DNA of 64,000 nt from CAYNHQ01 sp964397255 (lineage in GTDB: Bacteria; Bdellovibrionota_G; JALEGL01; DATDPG01), in NCBI GenBank assembly GCA_964397255.1, contig CAYNHQ010000001.1, positions 248,001 through 312,000 of the forward strand. Direction: 5' to 3'. Under the pieces are notes generated by a model. That model was not told the origin of the DNA. It searched no databases and worked only from the letters and a program-made list of their open reading frames with translations. Positions 23,026 to 31,692 of this stretch are shown piece by piece (position 1 is the stretch's first letter; every line of letters begins with the position of its first letter). The position numbers and the translations under genes were made by a program.

Positions 23026-25047
23026 ATGCCGATGTTGGTTGAAGTCGCTTTTCCTCTTCCGATCGATACGACCTTTACCTACGACCTTCCGGAAGGAGTC
23101 CAAAACGTAACTGTCGGGCAACGTGTTTTGGCTCCGTTTCAGCGAAGGAAGATGACAGGATATGTGGTGGGCCGTCCCGCAGCGGCGGTTGATTTTGATG
23201 TAAAGCGAATCGAAACGGTCTTCGACGAAGTTCCTCTTTTAACCGATGATTTGATTGAACTCGCCCGGGGGATGGCTCAACATTATGGAACTTCTTTCGG
23301 CAAAGCGCTGCAGACACTCCTTCCTCCCGGTCTTTCGCGTGTTTCAAAGAAGCCCAGGAAAAAAAATGAAAAAAAGAATCAGGATCAAAACCCTTTCGAG
23401 AACGCTCCTTCCGTATACCTTACGGAAGCGCAAACGAATGTCGCACGCGCTATTTTTTCGGCCCTAGATCAAAGCTCATTTTGCTCTTTTCTCCTACATG
23501 GGATTACCGGAAGCGGAAAAACCGAAATTTATCTTCAGGCGGCTGCAAGAACATTGGGTACCGGCCGGACGGTTCTAGCGCTCGTTCCCGAAATTTCCTT
23601 GACCCCCCAATTTGTCGGCCGTTTTCGCGCGAGATTTGGCGAACAAATCGCTGTTTTGCATAGCGCGAGGAGTGAGGGCGAGAGAGTTTCAGAATGGAAG
23701 CGAATCCGATCAGGAGAAGCGAAGGTCGTGATCGGCGCGCGGAGTGCTGTGTTTGCGCCTTTGGAGAAGATCGGATTGGTCGTCGTGGATGAAGAACATG
23801 ACGGCTCGTACAAACAGGACGAAGGCTTTCCCTATAACGGGCGGGAACTGGCGCGGGTGCGTGCAAGACGTTGGGGAGCGACCCTCCTTCTAGGTTCGGC
23901 GACACCTTCGCTGGAAAGTTACGAAGCGACTTCACGGGGGGAAATTCAACTTCTTGAGCTTTCAATGCGCGCGACGGAGCATGATCTTCCTCGAGTGGAG
24001 ATCGTGGATCTTCGAAGCGAAATCTCAAAGTTTGGAGAAAAGGGAATTTTTTCGAATCGTTTACGCGATGCAATTGCCGAACGACTCGAGCAAAATGAAC
24101 AGGTAGTTCTCTTTTTGAATCGCAGGGGATTTGCTCCACTTGTGTTTTGCCCCAAATGCGGAGGGACACTTCGTTGTGCAAATTGCAGTGTGGCTCTTAC
24201 GTTTCATGCGGAGGAAAAGGAACATCTTTGTCATTATTGCGGGATCGGACTTCCCAACGACAGCCCGTGTTCCGCATGCGGCCAGGCGGGACTCCTTCGG
24301 CTTGGAGTGGGGACCGAACGAGTGGAAATGGAACTCCGTTATCTTTTCCCCGATGCACGAATCGAGCGGATGGATCGGGATACGGTTCGACGGAGGGGAA
24401 GCCACGAAGCCCTGCTTCGAAAATTGGCCAAACGAGAGATCGATATTTTGATCGGCACGCAGATGATTACAAAGGGATTAGATCTTCCACATGTGTCGCT
24501 TGTGGGTGTATTGCTGGCCGATCAATCCCTTCATTTTCCAGACTTTCGTGCAGCGGAACGGACATTTCAACTTCTTACCCAAGTGGTCGGAAGGTCGGGA
24601 AGAGGAGCGGAAAAGGGCTCGGCGATTATTCAAACGTTTCAACCGGGACACTATGCGATTGCCACGGCAGCCACACAGAATTTTAAGTCGTTTTATTCGA
24701 AGGAAATCGAATTTCGAAAAGAACTCAATTATCCCCCATTCTCGGAGCTCGCATTACTCGAACTATCTGGAGGCGATCCCGATGCCGTTCGTCGGGCGGC
24801 CATTTGGTTGGCTCGGCAATGCGAACGATTAAAGCAAGAAAGAAAAAAGGAGTTAGACTGGCTCGGACCCGCTCCCGCTCCGATTCGGCGGCTTCAAGGA
24901 AAAACGCGATATCACCTCATTCTTCGTTCACCCGCCGCTACTCCCCTATCTCCCCTCGCGCGCTGGATCACCGCAACTGCCCGTCCCCTATTGGCAAATC
25001 AAAAGGTGGATCTCAAACTCGACATCGATCCCTACCAGTTTCTCTGA
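23026..25047 (+). CDS. priA: Primosomal replication restart helicase PriA
   Basis: The 673-residue protein has the 3'-DNA-binding domain (LPEGVQNVTVGQRVLAPFQR), helicase Walker A GITGSGKTEIY near 164, motif II VVDEEHDGSYKQ, motif III LGSATPSLES and late motifs QMITKGLDLPHV and QVVGRSGRG. Eight cysteines in CPKCGGTLRCANC ... CHYCG ... CSACG bind two zinc ions, as in PriA. It reloads the replicative helicase at stalled forks. It starts four bases behind the LolA-like gene. Confidence 0.97.
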   Translation: MPMLVEVAFPLPIDTTFTYDLPEGVQNVTVGQRVLAPFQRRKMTGYVVGRPAAAVDFDVKRIETVFDEVPLLTDDLIELARGMAQHYGTSFGKALQTLLPPGLSRVSKKPRKKNEKKNQDQNPFENAPSVYLTEAQTNVARAIFSALDQSSFCSFLLHGITGSGKTEIYLQAAARTLGTGRTVLALVPEISLTPQFVGRFRARFGEQIAVLHSARSEGERVSEWKRIRSGEAKVVIGARSAVFAPLEKIGLVVVDEEHDGSYKQDEGFPYNGRELARVRARRWGATLLLGSATPSLESYEATSRGEIQLLELSMRATEHDLPRVEIVDLRSEISKFGEKGIFSNRLRDAIAERLEQNEQVVLFLNRRGFAPLVFCPKCGGTLRCANCSVALTFHAEEKEHLCHYCGIGLPNDSPCSACGQAGLLRLGVGTERVEMELRYLFPDARIERMDRDTVRRRGSHEALLRKLAKREIDILIGTQMITKGLDLPHVSLVGVLLADQSLHFPDFRAAERTFQLLTQVVGRSGRGAEKGSAIIQTFQPGHYAIATAATQNFKSFYSKEIEFRKELNYPPFSELALLELSGGDPDAVRRAAIWLARQCERLKQERKKELDWLGPAPAPIRRLQGKTRYHLILRSPAATPLSPLARWITATARPLLANQKVDLKLDIDPYQFL

Positions 25048-25092
25048 GGATCCTCAGTTCCCATACGGGCGGTTTCAGGGTAGTAACCCACC

Positions 25093-27513
25093 ATGTTTGA
25101 AGTTCCCAAGTCCATTCGGAACTGGGCCGCTGTCACGATGGTAGGGGCCACGCTCACGATTGGCGCGCTTTCTCTCATTCAAGCGGTTCCAACGATTGGA
25201 AAACCTTTTGCCGGCTTTTTTGTGGGTCCGAATTTGCTTGTGGCGATCAGTCAGCGTCAGGCCTGGCCGGGAATTCAGGGAGGGCTTCGGTCGCTCGACC
25301 GAATTGTGGCCATCGATGGAAATCCCGTATCGACGATCGACGAATTTACGGATCGAATTAGCGGCCGACAACCGGGAGAATCGCTCATTTATCGCTTTGA
25401 TCGCAAGGGAGTAGTGAAAGATGTCGCCATTCCTGTCAGTCGTTACTCACTCAATGATTTTCTTCTCGTCTTTCTCGTTCCGTTTTTGATGGGGCTTTTG
25501 TTCGTTTCATTCGGATCAATTCTCTATTTCGCACAACCCGACTCGCGCGGCAGCATTGTCTACCTCGGCCTATGTTGCGCTGTGGGTCTTTTCTGTATGG
25601 TGCTTTTCGAGTCGTATACTACGTACGCTTTTTTCCGAATCACGCTTATTTATCCGCTCATTGGAGCGCTTGCGACGCATCTATTGTCGCTCTTTCGCCA
25701 AAATCTTTCCGGGAGGCCGCTGGCCAGATTTTCTGTATACAGTCTCTATTTTCTGGCTCTAGCCCTCATCTTCGGCCGTGAAATTGTTTTATATGATCCC
25801 TCCTATTCCGAATTGTTTAGTCGACTCTCCTCCACATACATTCTCATTGCTCTCGTCGTGGATCTGCTTCTTTTGGTCAGCGCCTACCAGCAGTCTAGGG
25901 CTCAGGCGACACGCGATCGAATCAAATTAATTTTGATCGGCACATTCATTGCCGGCTCCTTTTTCGCAGCGTGGTCGCTCAACTTTCTTCTGAAAACAAA
26001 ATCCTTTTATCTCGATGAACAAATTTTGATCGCATGTGTTTTTCCCATCTTCATGGGCTATGCTATTCTTCGAAAAAATATTTTCAATCTGGATCATGTC
26101 ATCCGGCTCAGCCTCGGCTATGGCGTGGTGGCGGCACTTGTTCTTGTTTTCTATGTGGTGGTTGTGGGCGCGATTCGCCAAGCCATGCCACCCGAAGCCT
26201 ACAATCGTCCTTCGGGCTGGCTTCTCATTGTTCTGGCCGGCCTGGGTGCGGTGGCCTTCAATTATCTTCGAAAACCCGTGAATCGTTGGATTCATCGCTC
26301 CCTTTTCCGAGGGCATTACGATTTAGCTGAGGCTCTCGCGGAGCTTGATCAGTCTCTCGCACGTGGAATCCCCGCGAAAGAGCTGGCCAATCGGGTTGAA
26401 AAGCGCCTCAGCGAGATTTTGGGTGTGGAAAAAGCCGCGGCCGTTTTGCTTCCCTATCACCCTTCCGATGAAATCACAGTTCACTCCTCCCGATGGGCGG
26501 ATCCTTCCCCGATCGCTAAGTGGATTTCACTTTTTGAAGCGGAGGGTGTTTTAGAACACCTTCGTGGAAAAGCGTCCCCCATTGAAGTAATCGATTTGTC
26601 GGAAGATCGGCCCGAAAGCTTCCTTCAATCGATTGCCACATTACGAGCGCAGCAAGTCGAGGCGCTGGTTCCATTTGTGGCTTCTGGAAAACTGTACGGA
26701 TTCCTTCTGCTCGGCAAAAAACTTTCGCAGGCCCGTTTCGACTCCACGGATTTTTCATTGTTGGAACCTCTCGTATTTCGAACGGGGATGAGTTTGGAAA
26801 ATGCTCACCTGACCACAGAGGCCGAACGCCAGGCGAGGCTTGCAGCTTTGGGCCAGGTCGCAAGCATCATGGTTCACGATATTAAGAATCCGCTGGGAAC
26901 TATTAAGATCTCGGCCGGCAGCATCAAGCGCCGTTTCCGCGAAGGAGATCACAGTTATGAACTGGCAGAGATTATCGAAGATGAAGTGGATCGAATGAAT
27001 CAAACTGTTCAGGAGATTCTACACTTTGTAAAACCGCGCGGACTCTCCCTTTCGCTTCAATCGATGAATCAATTGGTACAAAATGTGGTAACGCGCCTGA
27101 CACCCGATTTGGACCGGGGAAAAATTCAACTCGCACTGGAATTAACCACGGATGACACGACTCTTTCGTGTGACGAAGGCCGCGTGGAACGAGCGCTTAC
27201 CAATCTTCTTCTTAATTCAAGGGAAGCCACGCCGGCCGGAGGAACCGTAACGGTTCGAACCATGGTAGAAGGAAGGACCAACGGACATGCCAAGGTGATG
27301 GTGGTGATCGAAGATACGGGAGTCGGAATGGAGCCGGACGTGCGCGAGAGGGTTTTTCAGCCCTTCTTTACGACGAAGCCCAACGGCACCGGGTTGGGGT
27401 TGGCGATGGTTCGGCAAGTTATTCAGGAGCATGAGGGATCAATCGATGTAGAAAGCTGGCCCGGCAAGGGAACGAGGCTCACCCTCCATTTCCCGATTCA
27501 GGTGGTAAAGTAG
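25093..27513 (+). CDS. Membrane histidine kinase with PDZ-like and GAF domains
   Basis: The 806-residue sensor kinase has one membrane helix near the N-terminus, then a PDZ-like segment (GGLRSLDRIVAIDGNPVSTI) facing the periplasm. About eight membrane helices follow to residue 400, and then a GAF-like region. The phosphoacceptor His595 lies in MVHDIKNPLGTI. The catalytic ATPase has an N box (NLLLNSREATP), VVIEDTGVGM and GTGLGLAMV. It should phosphorylate the NtrC-type regulator that starts three bases after its stop. The PDZ-like part suggests sensing of protein C-termini or envelope stress; the signal is unknown. Confidence 0.9.
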   Translation: MFEVPKSIRNWAAVTMVGATLTIGALSLIQAVPTIGKPFAGFFVGPNLLVAISQRQAWPGIQGGLRSLDRIVAIDGNPVSTIDEFTDRISGRQPGESLIYRFDRKGVVKDVAIPVSRYSLNDFLLVFLVPFLMGLLFVSFGSILYFAQPDSRGSIVYLGLCCAVGLFCMVLFESYTTYAFFRITLIYPLIGALATHLLSLFRQNLSGRPLARFSVYSLYFLALALIFGREIVLYDPSYSELFSRLSSTYILIALVVDLLLLVSAYQQSRAQATRDRIKLILIGTFIAGSFFAAWSLNFLLKTKSFYLDEQILIACVFPIFMGYAILRKNIFNLDHVIRLSLGYGVVAALVLVFYVVVVGAIRQAMPPEAYNRPSGWLLIVLAGLGAVAFNYLRKPVNRWIHRSLFRGHYDLAEALAELDQSLARGIPAKELANRVEKRLSEILGVEKAAAVLLPYHPSDEITVHSSRWADPSPIAKWISLFEAEGVLEHLRGKASPIEVIDLSEDRPESFLQSIATLRAQQVEALVPFVASGKLYGFLLLGKKLSQARFDSTDFSLLEPLVFRTGMSLENAHLTTEAERQARLAALGQVASIMVHDIKNPLGTIKISAGSIKRRFREGDHSYELAEIIEDEVDRMNQTVQEILHFVKPRGLSLSLQSMNQLVQNVVTRLTPDLDRGKIQLALELTTDDTTLSCDEGRVERALTNLLLNSREATPAGGTVTVRTMVEGRTNGHAKVMVVIEDTGVGMEPDVRERVFQPFFTTKPNGTGLGLAMVRQVIQEHEGSIDVESWPGKGTRLTLHFPIQVVK

Positions 27514-27516
27514 GCC

Positions 27517-28887
27517 ATGGTCCGTCCTACGATCCTCATTGTCGACGATGAAAAGAGGCTTTGTCGGTCGCTTGAGATCTTGCTCCGGGAAGAGGGGCCT
27601 TATCAGACCCAGATCGCCACCGACTATTACGAAGCTATTGAGCGACTTAAAGAGCCCATAGATCTTGTCTTGACCGACCTGACGATGCCGGGGAAAGGGG
27701 GACTCGATCTTCTCCGCGCGATTCGGGACGAGCGACCCAATCTTCCTGTCATCCTAATGACGGCCTATTCAACGGTTGAATCGGCCGTGACCGCGATCAA
27801 AGAAGGGGCGCAGGAATACATCGTCAAGCCGTTCGAGAACGAGGACCTCCTTCGTTTGATTCGAAAATCGCTTTCTCATATTTTCTCTCAGGTACAGAGT
27901 TCGGATGAAACGGTCACGTCGCGATTCGGTGACATTCTAGGATCCAGTCGCCTCATGCAGGATGTGTATTATCGAATCAGCCGAGCGGCGGAAACGGATT
28001 CGACGGTTTTGATCACAGGGGAAAGTGGAACGGGAAAAGAACTCGTCGCCCGAGCCATTCACTTCAGCGGGTCGAGGAAATCAAAACCTTTTCTGGCCCT
28101 TAATTGCAGCGCACTTCCGGAAGGGCTTTTGGAAAGCGAACTGTTTGGCCATGAAAAAGGGGCATTTACGGGTGCCGTCAAAAGCCGAGAAGGAAAATTT
28201 GAATTGGCGGAACACGGCACGCTCTTTCTCGATGAAATCGGCGAAGTCGCTCCTTCAGTGCAAGTGAAGCTTCTCCGAGTTCTTCAAGATCGTGCTTTTG
28301 AGCGTGTGGGAGGCCGCGAGACACTCAATGTGGATGTTCGAATCATAGCTGCGACCAATCGAGATTTGGCGACAGCGGTTCGGAATGGAAGTTTTCGTGA
28401 GGATCTTTTCTATCGTCTCAATGTCGTGACGATTCACCTTCCGCCACTGCGGGATCGAAAGGAAGATGTTCCCTTGTTGATCGAACACTTTCTCTCCTCC
28501 AAATGCCGAAAGGTGGGTGCCGACGTGAAGAAACTCGCTCCTGCTGCGCGAGAGCGTCTTTTGCACTATGATTATCCCGGAAACATTCGGGAGCTTGAGA
28601 ATTTAATCGAGCGTGCGGTGGTCATTTCACGTGGTGAACAAATCGAGGCTTCCGATCTTCCATTGGGAGGCGCGCTTTCGCAACCGTCGATGGATCAGCT
28701 TTCACTCCCAATTGAAGGTGGACTTTCAACCCTTGAGTCGATGCGCGAACGTTTGGAGCGGGACGTGATTGAGCGGGCATTGAAGCTCTATCCTGAGAAA
28801 TCGAATACAGAACTTGCTGAAACGCTCGGCACCAGCCGCCGCGTCCTCGAAGCCCGCCTCAAACAATATGGACTCTCAAAGTCTTGA
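27517..28887 (+). CDS. NtrC-family sigma-54-dependent response regulator
   Basis: The 456-residue regulator has three domains. The receiver carries Asp54 in LTDLTMPGKGG and an acidic pocket at VDDEK. The AAA+ sigma-54 activator domain has Walker A GESGTGKE (168-175), the sigma-54 contact loop GAFTGA (215-220) and LFLDEIGE. The Fis-type HTH at the end reads KSNTELAETLGTSRRVLEAR. It activates sigma-54 promoters after phosphorylation by the kinase just upstream. Its target genes are not apparent here. Confidence 0.96.
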   Translation: MVRPTILIVDDEKRLCRSLEILLREEGPYQTQIATDYYEAIERLKEPIDLVLTDLTMPGKGGLDLLRAIRDERPNLPVILMTAYSTVESAVTAIKEGAQEYIVKPFENEDLLRLIRKSLSHIFSQVQSSDETVTSRFGDILGSSRLMQDVYYRISRAAETDSTVLITGESGTGKELVARAIHFSGSRKSKPFLALNCSALPEGLLESELFGHEKGAFTGAVKSREGKFELAEHGTLFLDEIGEVAPSVQVKLLRVLQDRAFERVGGRETLNVDVRIIAATNRDLATAVRNGSFREDLFYRLNVVTIHLPPLRDRKEDVPLLIEHFLSSKCRKVGADVKKLAPAARERLLHYDYPGNIRELENLIERAVVISRGEQIEASDLPLGGALSQPSMDQLSLPIEGGLSTLESMRERLERDVIERALKLYPEKSNTELAETLGTSRRVLEARLKQYGLSKS

Positions 28888-28922
28888 CCGGGGTGGGAAA
28901 GCCCTGATAACGGGGCGCGCTC

Positions 28923-29477
28923 ATGTTGGTTCTGTCGACACATGCGGATACGAACTTTCTCTCTCATCGCTTGGAGCGGAGAGAAGGGGGGTACTACGGG
29001 TATCTGGATAATTTTGCGGGGGTTTACGCGACAATGCGTGCCTATTTCTCGGGAGAGATTGTAGGCGATTATGTTCGAATCGTCCTCACCGACGAAGAAG
29101 AAACGACATTCGCGGGAGCGATCAAACTTCGCAAGCAAGTCAGCCCAAACGATCTCGTCATTGTGGTCGATGTCACGGGGATCATCGGCGATTGGGATTT
29201 CACGATTGAAAAATGCTCCGATCCTGCCAGTCAGGCCTTTGTGCGAAAGGCACTCTCTGGCTTTCGATATAAGCTTTTCGAAGACTCTCCCGATCCAATT
29301 GCTTCCGAAGATGAGGTGGACGTTTATCGAGAGAAATGCCCCCACACGTTCTTTTTAGGCCTACCCTGTGAAGGAGGGGACTACAACGTGGAAGCCGTTT
29401 TCTGTCGTGAATCCACAATCGACGCCGTTAGTCGTGCAATCATTGCTCTTGCCAAAGCCTACCCCTCTTGGGTATAG
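28923..29477 (+). CDS. Compact zinc metallopeptidase-like protein (M20/M28/M42 resemblance)
   Basis: The 184-residue protein contains, in order, STHADTNF, YGYLDNFAG, LTDEEET, IVVDVTG and EKCPHTFF. These match the five ligand positions of co-catalytic zinc peptidases (His, bridging Asp, Glu-Glu, Asp, His), with an extra Asp two residues after the first His. The classic families have 300 or more residues and usually an extra domain; this one is nearly the minimum catalytic core. It follows the response regulator by 35 bases on the same strand. I infer an aminopeptidase or amidohydrolase function with modest certainty. Confidence 0.55.
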   Translation: MLVLSTHADTNFLSHRLERREGGYYGYLDNFAGVYATMRAYFSGEIVGDYVRIVLTDEEETTFAGAIKLRKQVSPNDLVIVVDVTGIIGDWDFTIEKCSDPASQAFVRKALSGFRYKLFEDSPDPIASEDEVDVYREKCPHTFFLGLPCEGGDYNVEAVFCRESTIDAVSRAIIALAKAYPSWV

Positions 29478-29490
29478 CGCTGCATCATGT

Positions 29491-29529
29491 CGCGGTCTTG
29501 CTTCCGCCCCACCACACTCCATAATCACT
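29491..29529 (+). repeat. Imperfect direct repeat, left copy, flanking a toxin/HTH module
   Basis: CGGTCTTGCTTCC followed by a CCACCAC...AATCAC segment recurs at 30204-30236 with small gaps. The two copies enclose the frameshifted toxin gene, its promoter and the HTH gene. No gene lies between 29478 and 29565. Confidence 0.65.
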
Positions 29530-29565
29530 TGTAATATGGACAATACGTAGGTGGCTTTCGGGGAT

Positions 29566-29609
29566 TGATATATGGTTTACAAACATATATAATTAATTAA
29601 CATATATCA
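29566..29609 (+). promoter_or_regulatory. Promoter/operator of the toxin/HTH module
   Basis: A perfect 9-base inverted repeat, TGATATATG (29566-29574) and CATATATCA (29601-29609), encloses TTTACA (29576-29581) and an AT-rich -10 zone. AACATATAT is also directly repeated at 29582 and 29599. Transcription would begin near 29612, at the ATG of the toxin frame. Confidence 0.55.
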
Positions 29610-29611
29610 GG

Positions 29612-29781
29612 ATGAAAGCCGCCTTCTCCTGGTCGATAATCATGAGCCATTTGGTTTTCATATGCACACGCGGCTACCTCATGAGAAAGATCATCGCGTG
29701 GTCTTGAATGTAAGCGACTATCGGGAGGCGCTTCGATTGTTTGAACGGGAGGCAGAAAGAATTGTCGAAAATGAAACATAA
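29612..29781 (+). pseudogene. Frameshifted small toxin-like gene
   Basis: An ATG at 29612 begins MKA in one frame. From 29623 a clearly coding segment continues in the next frame: LLLVDNHEPFGFHMHTRLP, then a charged helix NVSDYREALRLFEREAERIV, ending at TAA 29779-29781. One base removed near 29620 would join them into a protein of about 56 residues. The Asp-Asn-His and His-Met-His pattern with a C-terminal helix recalls small toxin families such as DUF6516/TumE, but the match is uncertain. It overlaps the HTH gene by 11 bases, which is typical of a two-gene toxin-antitoxin unit. The break may be a mutation or a read error. Confidence 0.55.
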
Positions 29782-30181
29782 CCACGTTCTAGAAATTCAC
29801 TTTAAAAATCGCAAGAACTTTTTTAAGGAAGTCTCGCACGCGTTCTCAAAGAGGGAGCCACTCCTTCAACCTAAACACCAGATCTTTTTCGAGTCGGTAT
29901 CGACTTTCCGAAACTTCATGACTATTCAGAAAATTGAGATCTTAACGACCATTGCGACTCAAAAACCGTCCTCGATTTACGAGCTTGCCAAACTGGTCGA
30001 TCGCGACTTTGCCGCCGTGCTTCGGGATTGCACAAGCCTAAAGGGAACGGGATTTATCAAATTACAAGCAACGAAAGGGACGAAACGAACCAAGATTCCT
30101 AGACTGGCTTTTGATTATGTTGCGATAGCGATTGAATTGCCTCACAGCCCCTATCAAATTGAATTCAAGCATGCGGCTTAA
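29771..30181 (+). CDS. HTH antitoxin-like transcriptional regulator
   Basis: From the ATG at 29771 the protein has 136 residues. The centre is a winged helix: IQKIEILTTIATQKPSSIYE, LAKLVDRDFAAVLRDCTSLK, then wing residues TKGTKRTKIPRL. This resembles archaeal/bacterial MarR-like HVO_A0114 regulators, often partners of small toxins. The 30-residue N-terminus may bind the toxin. It probably binds the inverted repeat at 29566-29609. The open frame extends to 29741, but that start would lie deep in the toxin frame. Confidence 0.7.
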   Translation: MKHNHVLEIHFKNRKNFFKEVSHAFSKREPLLQPKHQIFFESVSTFRNFMTIQKIEILTTIATQKPSSIYELAKLVDRDFAAVLRDCTSLKGTGFIKLQATKGTKRTKIPRLAFDYVAIAIELPHSPYQIEFKHAA

Positions 30182-30203
30182 ACATTCCCGAAAAGGACTC
30201 TTC

Positions 30204-30236
30204 TCTCGGTCTTGCTTCCCCACCATCACTAATCAC
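30204..30236 (+). repeat. Imperfect direct repeat, right copy
   Basis: This partner of 29491-29529 shares CGGTCTTGCTTCC exactly, followed by CCACCATCACTAATCAC. It sits between the HTH gene and the 3' end of the PurD-like gene. Confidence 0.65.
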
Positions 30237-30241
30237 CCTAT

Positions 30242-31534
30242 TTAGGTCAAATAGCCCCAGGTGTGGAGGAGATCGCTGTCTTTCGTCCAGCGAAGGCCGA
30301 TGTCGGTTCGGTAAAACATGTTGGGAATTAAAATGTTTTTAATTCGTTGGTAGGCTTCTTTTCGCGCGGTTTCCATCGTCGTGCCCGAACCGGTGACAAC
30401 GAGCGCATACCCGCTGCTACCCGCGAGCACCCAGTCACTGCCGACAATCCGTACATCGCCCGGATGAATTCCCTCATTCATCGGTTTTCGAAAAATAATC
30501 GGCGCATCTCCCGCATATTTTTCGAACGTATCTTTGTCGGTGAAAGGAAAGGGAGGGACAGCGATAATCACGCCGATTTGAAATCCCTTTTTTACTTTTA
30601 ATGGATATTGCTGCCCCGAAGCCATGGCGTATAAAAAATCAGACCAGCGGGATTGGATTCCTTCGATCTGAATATTGATGGTGGGATAACCGAAGCGTGT
30701 CGTGAATTCGAGTGGATAAATTCCCCGGCCATTAGCCATGCAATTGACGTCGATGTAACCGACATATTTATTTTCTCGCAAGCGGTCCGTCATTTTTGCC
30801 AGAGTTGATCGAAAGACCTGGTTGTCCGACGCCCAAAACATCGAGGTTCCCATTTCACCCGTAGAGGGCCCGATTTCATCGTTGAACATTCGTTTATGTT
30901 CAAAATTGATACAGGCCGGAAGAATAAAATCATTGCCATTAAAAAAGGCGCCCACAGCAATTTCCACACCCGAAGCGAATTTCTGAAGTTGAAAACTCTT
31001 GATCTTTGTCCCCCAGGTTTTTTTGTAATGCTCGAGCATTTGAACAATATCTTCTCCGGCCTCTTCCTGTCCGACGTAGGAGAGAACTTTATCGTTTTGA
31101 GCCTTGCCGCTCGGTTTAACGACATAGCGATTCGGATTGACCCGGACATACTCAATGGCCGCATCGAACGTACTGAAGTCGGCGGAGGGGAGAGTCGTCA
31201 TCCCCACTCGTTTCATCTCATCCTGGCCGAAGTCACGATCGAGTTCGAGTTGATCTCCGTAAGTGGATCCGCCTACCACCCATTTTCCTGCTTTTCGTAA
31301 TTTATCGGCATGTGATCCGAAACCGACATCGTCAAAAACGATCACATCCGCCCATTCGAATCCCAATTCCAACGTTTCGCACTTTTCAACGAAACCGTCG
31401 GCGACAGATCGTTCCCCTTTTGTGTGGATGTAATATTTCACGGCGCTTCCTTCTTTTGCGACCGTCCAAGCAAGGTCATGAATGAGGCCGTCGTGGGAAA
31501 CGAAAAGGAACTTCCGTGAACTTTCGCCGTTCAC
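30242..31534 (-). CDS. PurD-like ATP-grasp enzyme
   Basis: The 430-residue protein has the order of phosphoribosylamine-glycine ligase: an N-terminal Rossmann-like part, an ATP-grasp domain with VVKPSGKAQNDKV, NFEHKRMFNDEIGPSTGEMG (compare DHKR...GPNTGGMG in PurD), and LEFTTRFGYPTINIQIE (compare EFNVRFGDPETQ). The canonical PurD N-terminal glycine loop (GxGGREHA) is replaced by FVSHDGLIHDLAW. It is therefore either a diverged PurD or an ATP-grasp ligase with another acceptor. The start is GTG without a clear ribosome site. It is divergent from the PEPCK-like gene. Confidence 0.7.
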   Translation of the reverse strand: MNGESSRKFLFVSHDGLIHDLAWTVAKEGSAVKYYIHTKGERSVADGFVEKCETLELGFEWADVIVFDDVGFGSHADKLRKAGKWVVGGSTYGDQLELDRDFGQDEMKRVGMTTLPSADFSTFDAAIEYVRVNPNRYVVKPSGKAQNDKVLSYVGQEEAGEDIVQMLEHYKKTWGTKIKSFQLQKFASGVEIAVGAFFNGNDFILPACINFEHKRMFNDEIGPSTGEMGTSMFWASDNQVFRSTLAKMTDRLRENKYVGYIDVNCMANGRGIYPLEFTTRFGYPTINIQIEGIQSRWSDFLYAMASGQQYPLKVKKGFQIGVIIAVPPFPFTDKDTFEKYAGDAPIIFRKPMNEGIHPGDVRIVGSDWVLAGSSGYALVVTGSGTTMETARKEAYQRIKNILIPNMFYRTDIGLRWTKDSDLLHTWGYLT

Positions 31535-31645
31535 AAGTGAAGTGTCTCAAAAAAGGGAGCCGGATGACAAGAGAAGAGTGAATCTATCCCCCCAATTTTC
31601 AACGGTTTTTCATGAATTGAACCTCGGAGGCCTTTCTGTTAGTTT

Positions 31646-31669
31646 CCTCGCCCTCGGAAAATGGCGAGG
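31646..31669 (+). promoter_or_regulatory. Leader hairpin upstream of the PEPCK-like gene
   Basis: CCTCGCC (31646-31652) and GGCGAGG (31663-31669) form a 7-base stem that extends by wobble pairs. It ends 23 bases before the ATG and next to the AAAGGA ribosome site, so it could influence translation or message stability. Confidence 0.4.
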
Positions 31670-31692
31670 GAAGGGGTTTGAAAGGATTGAAC

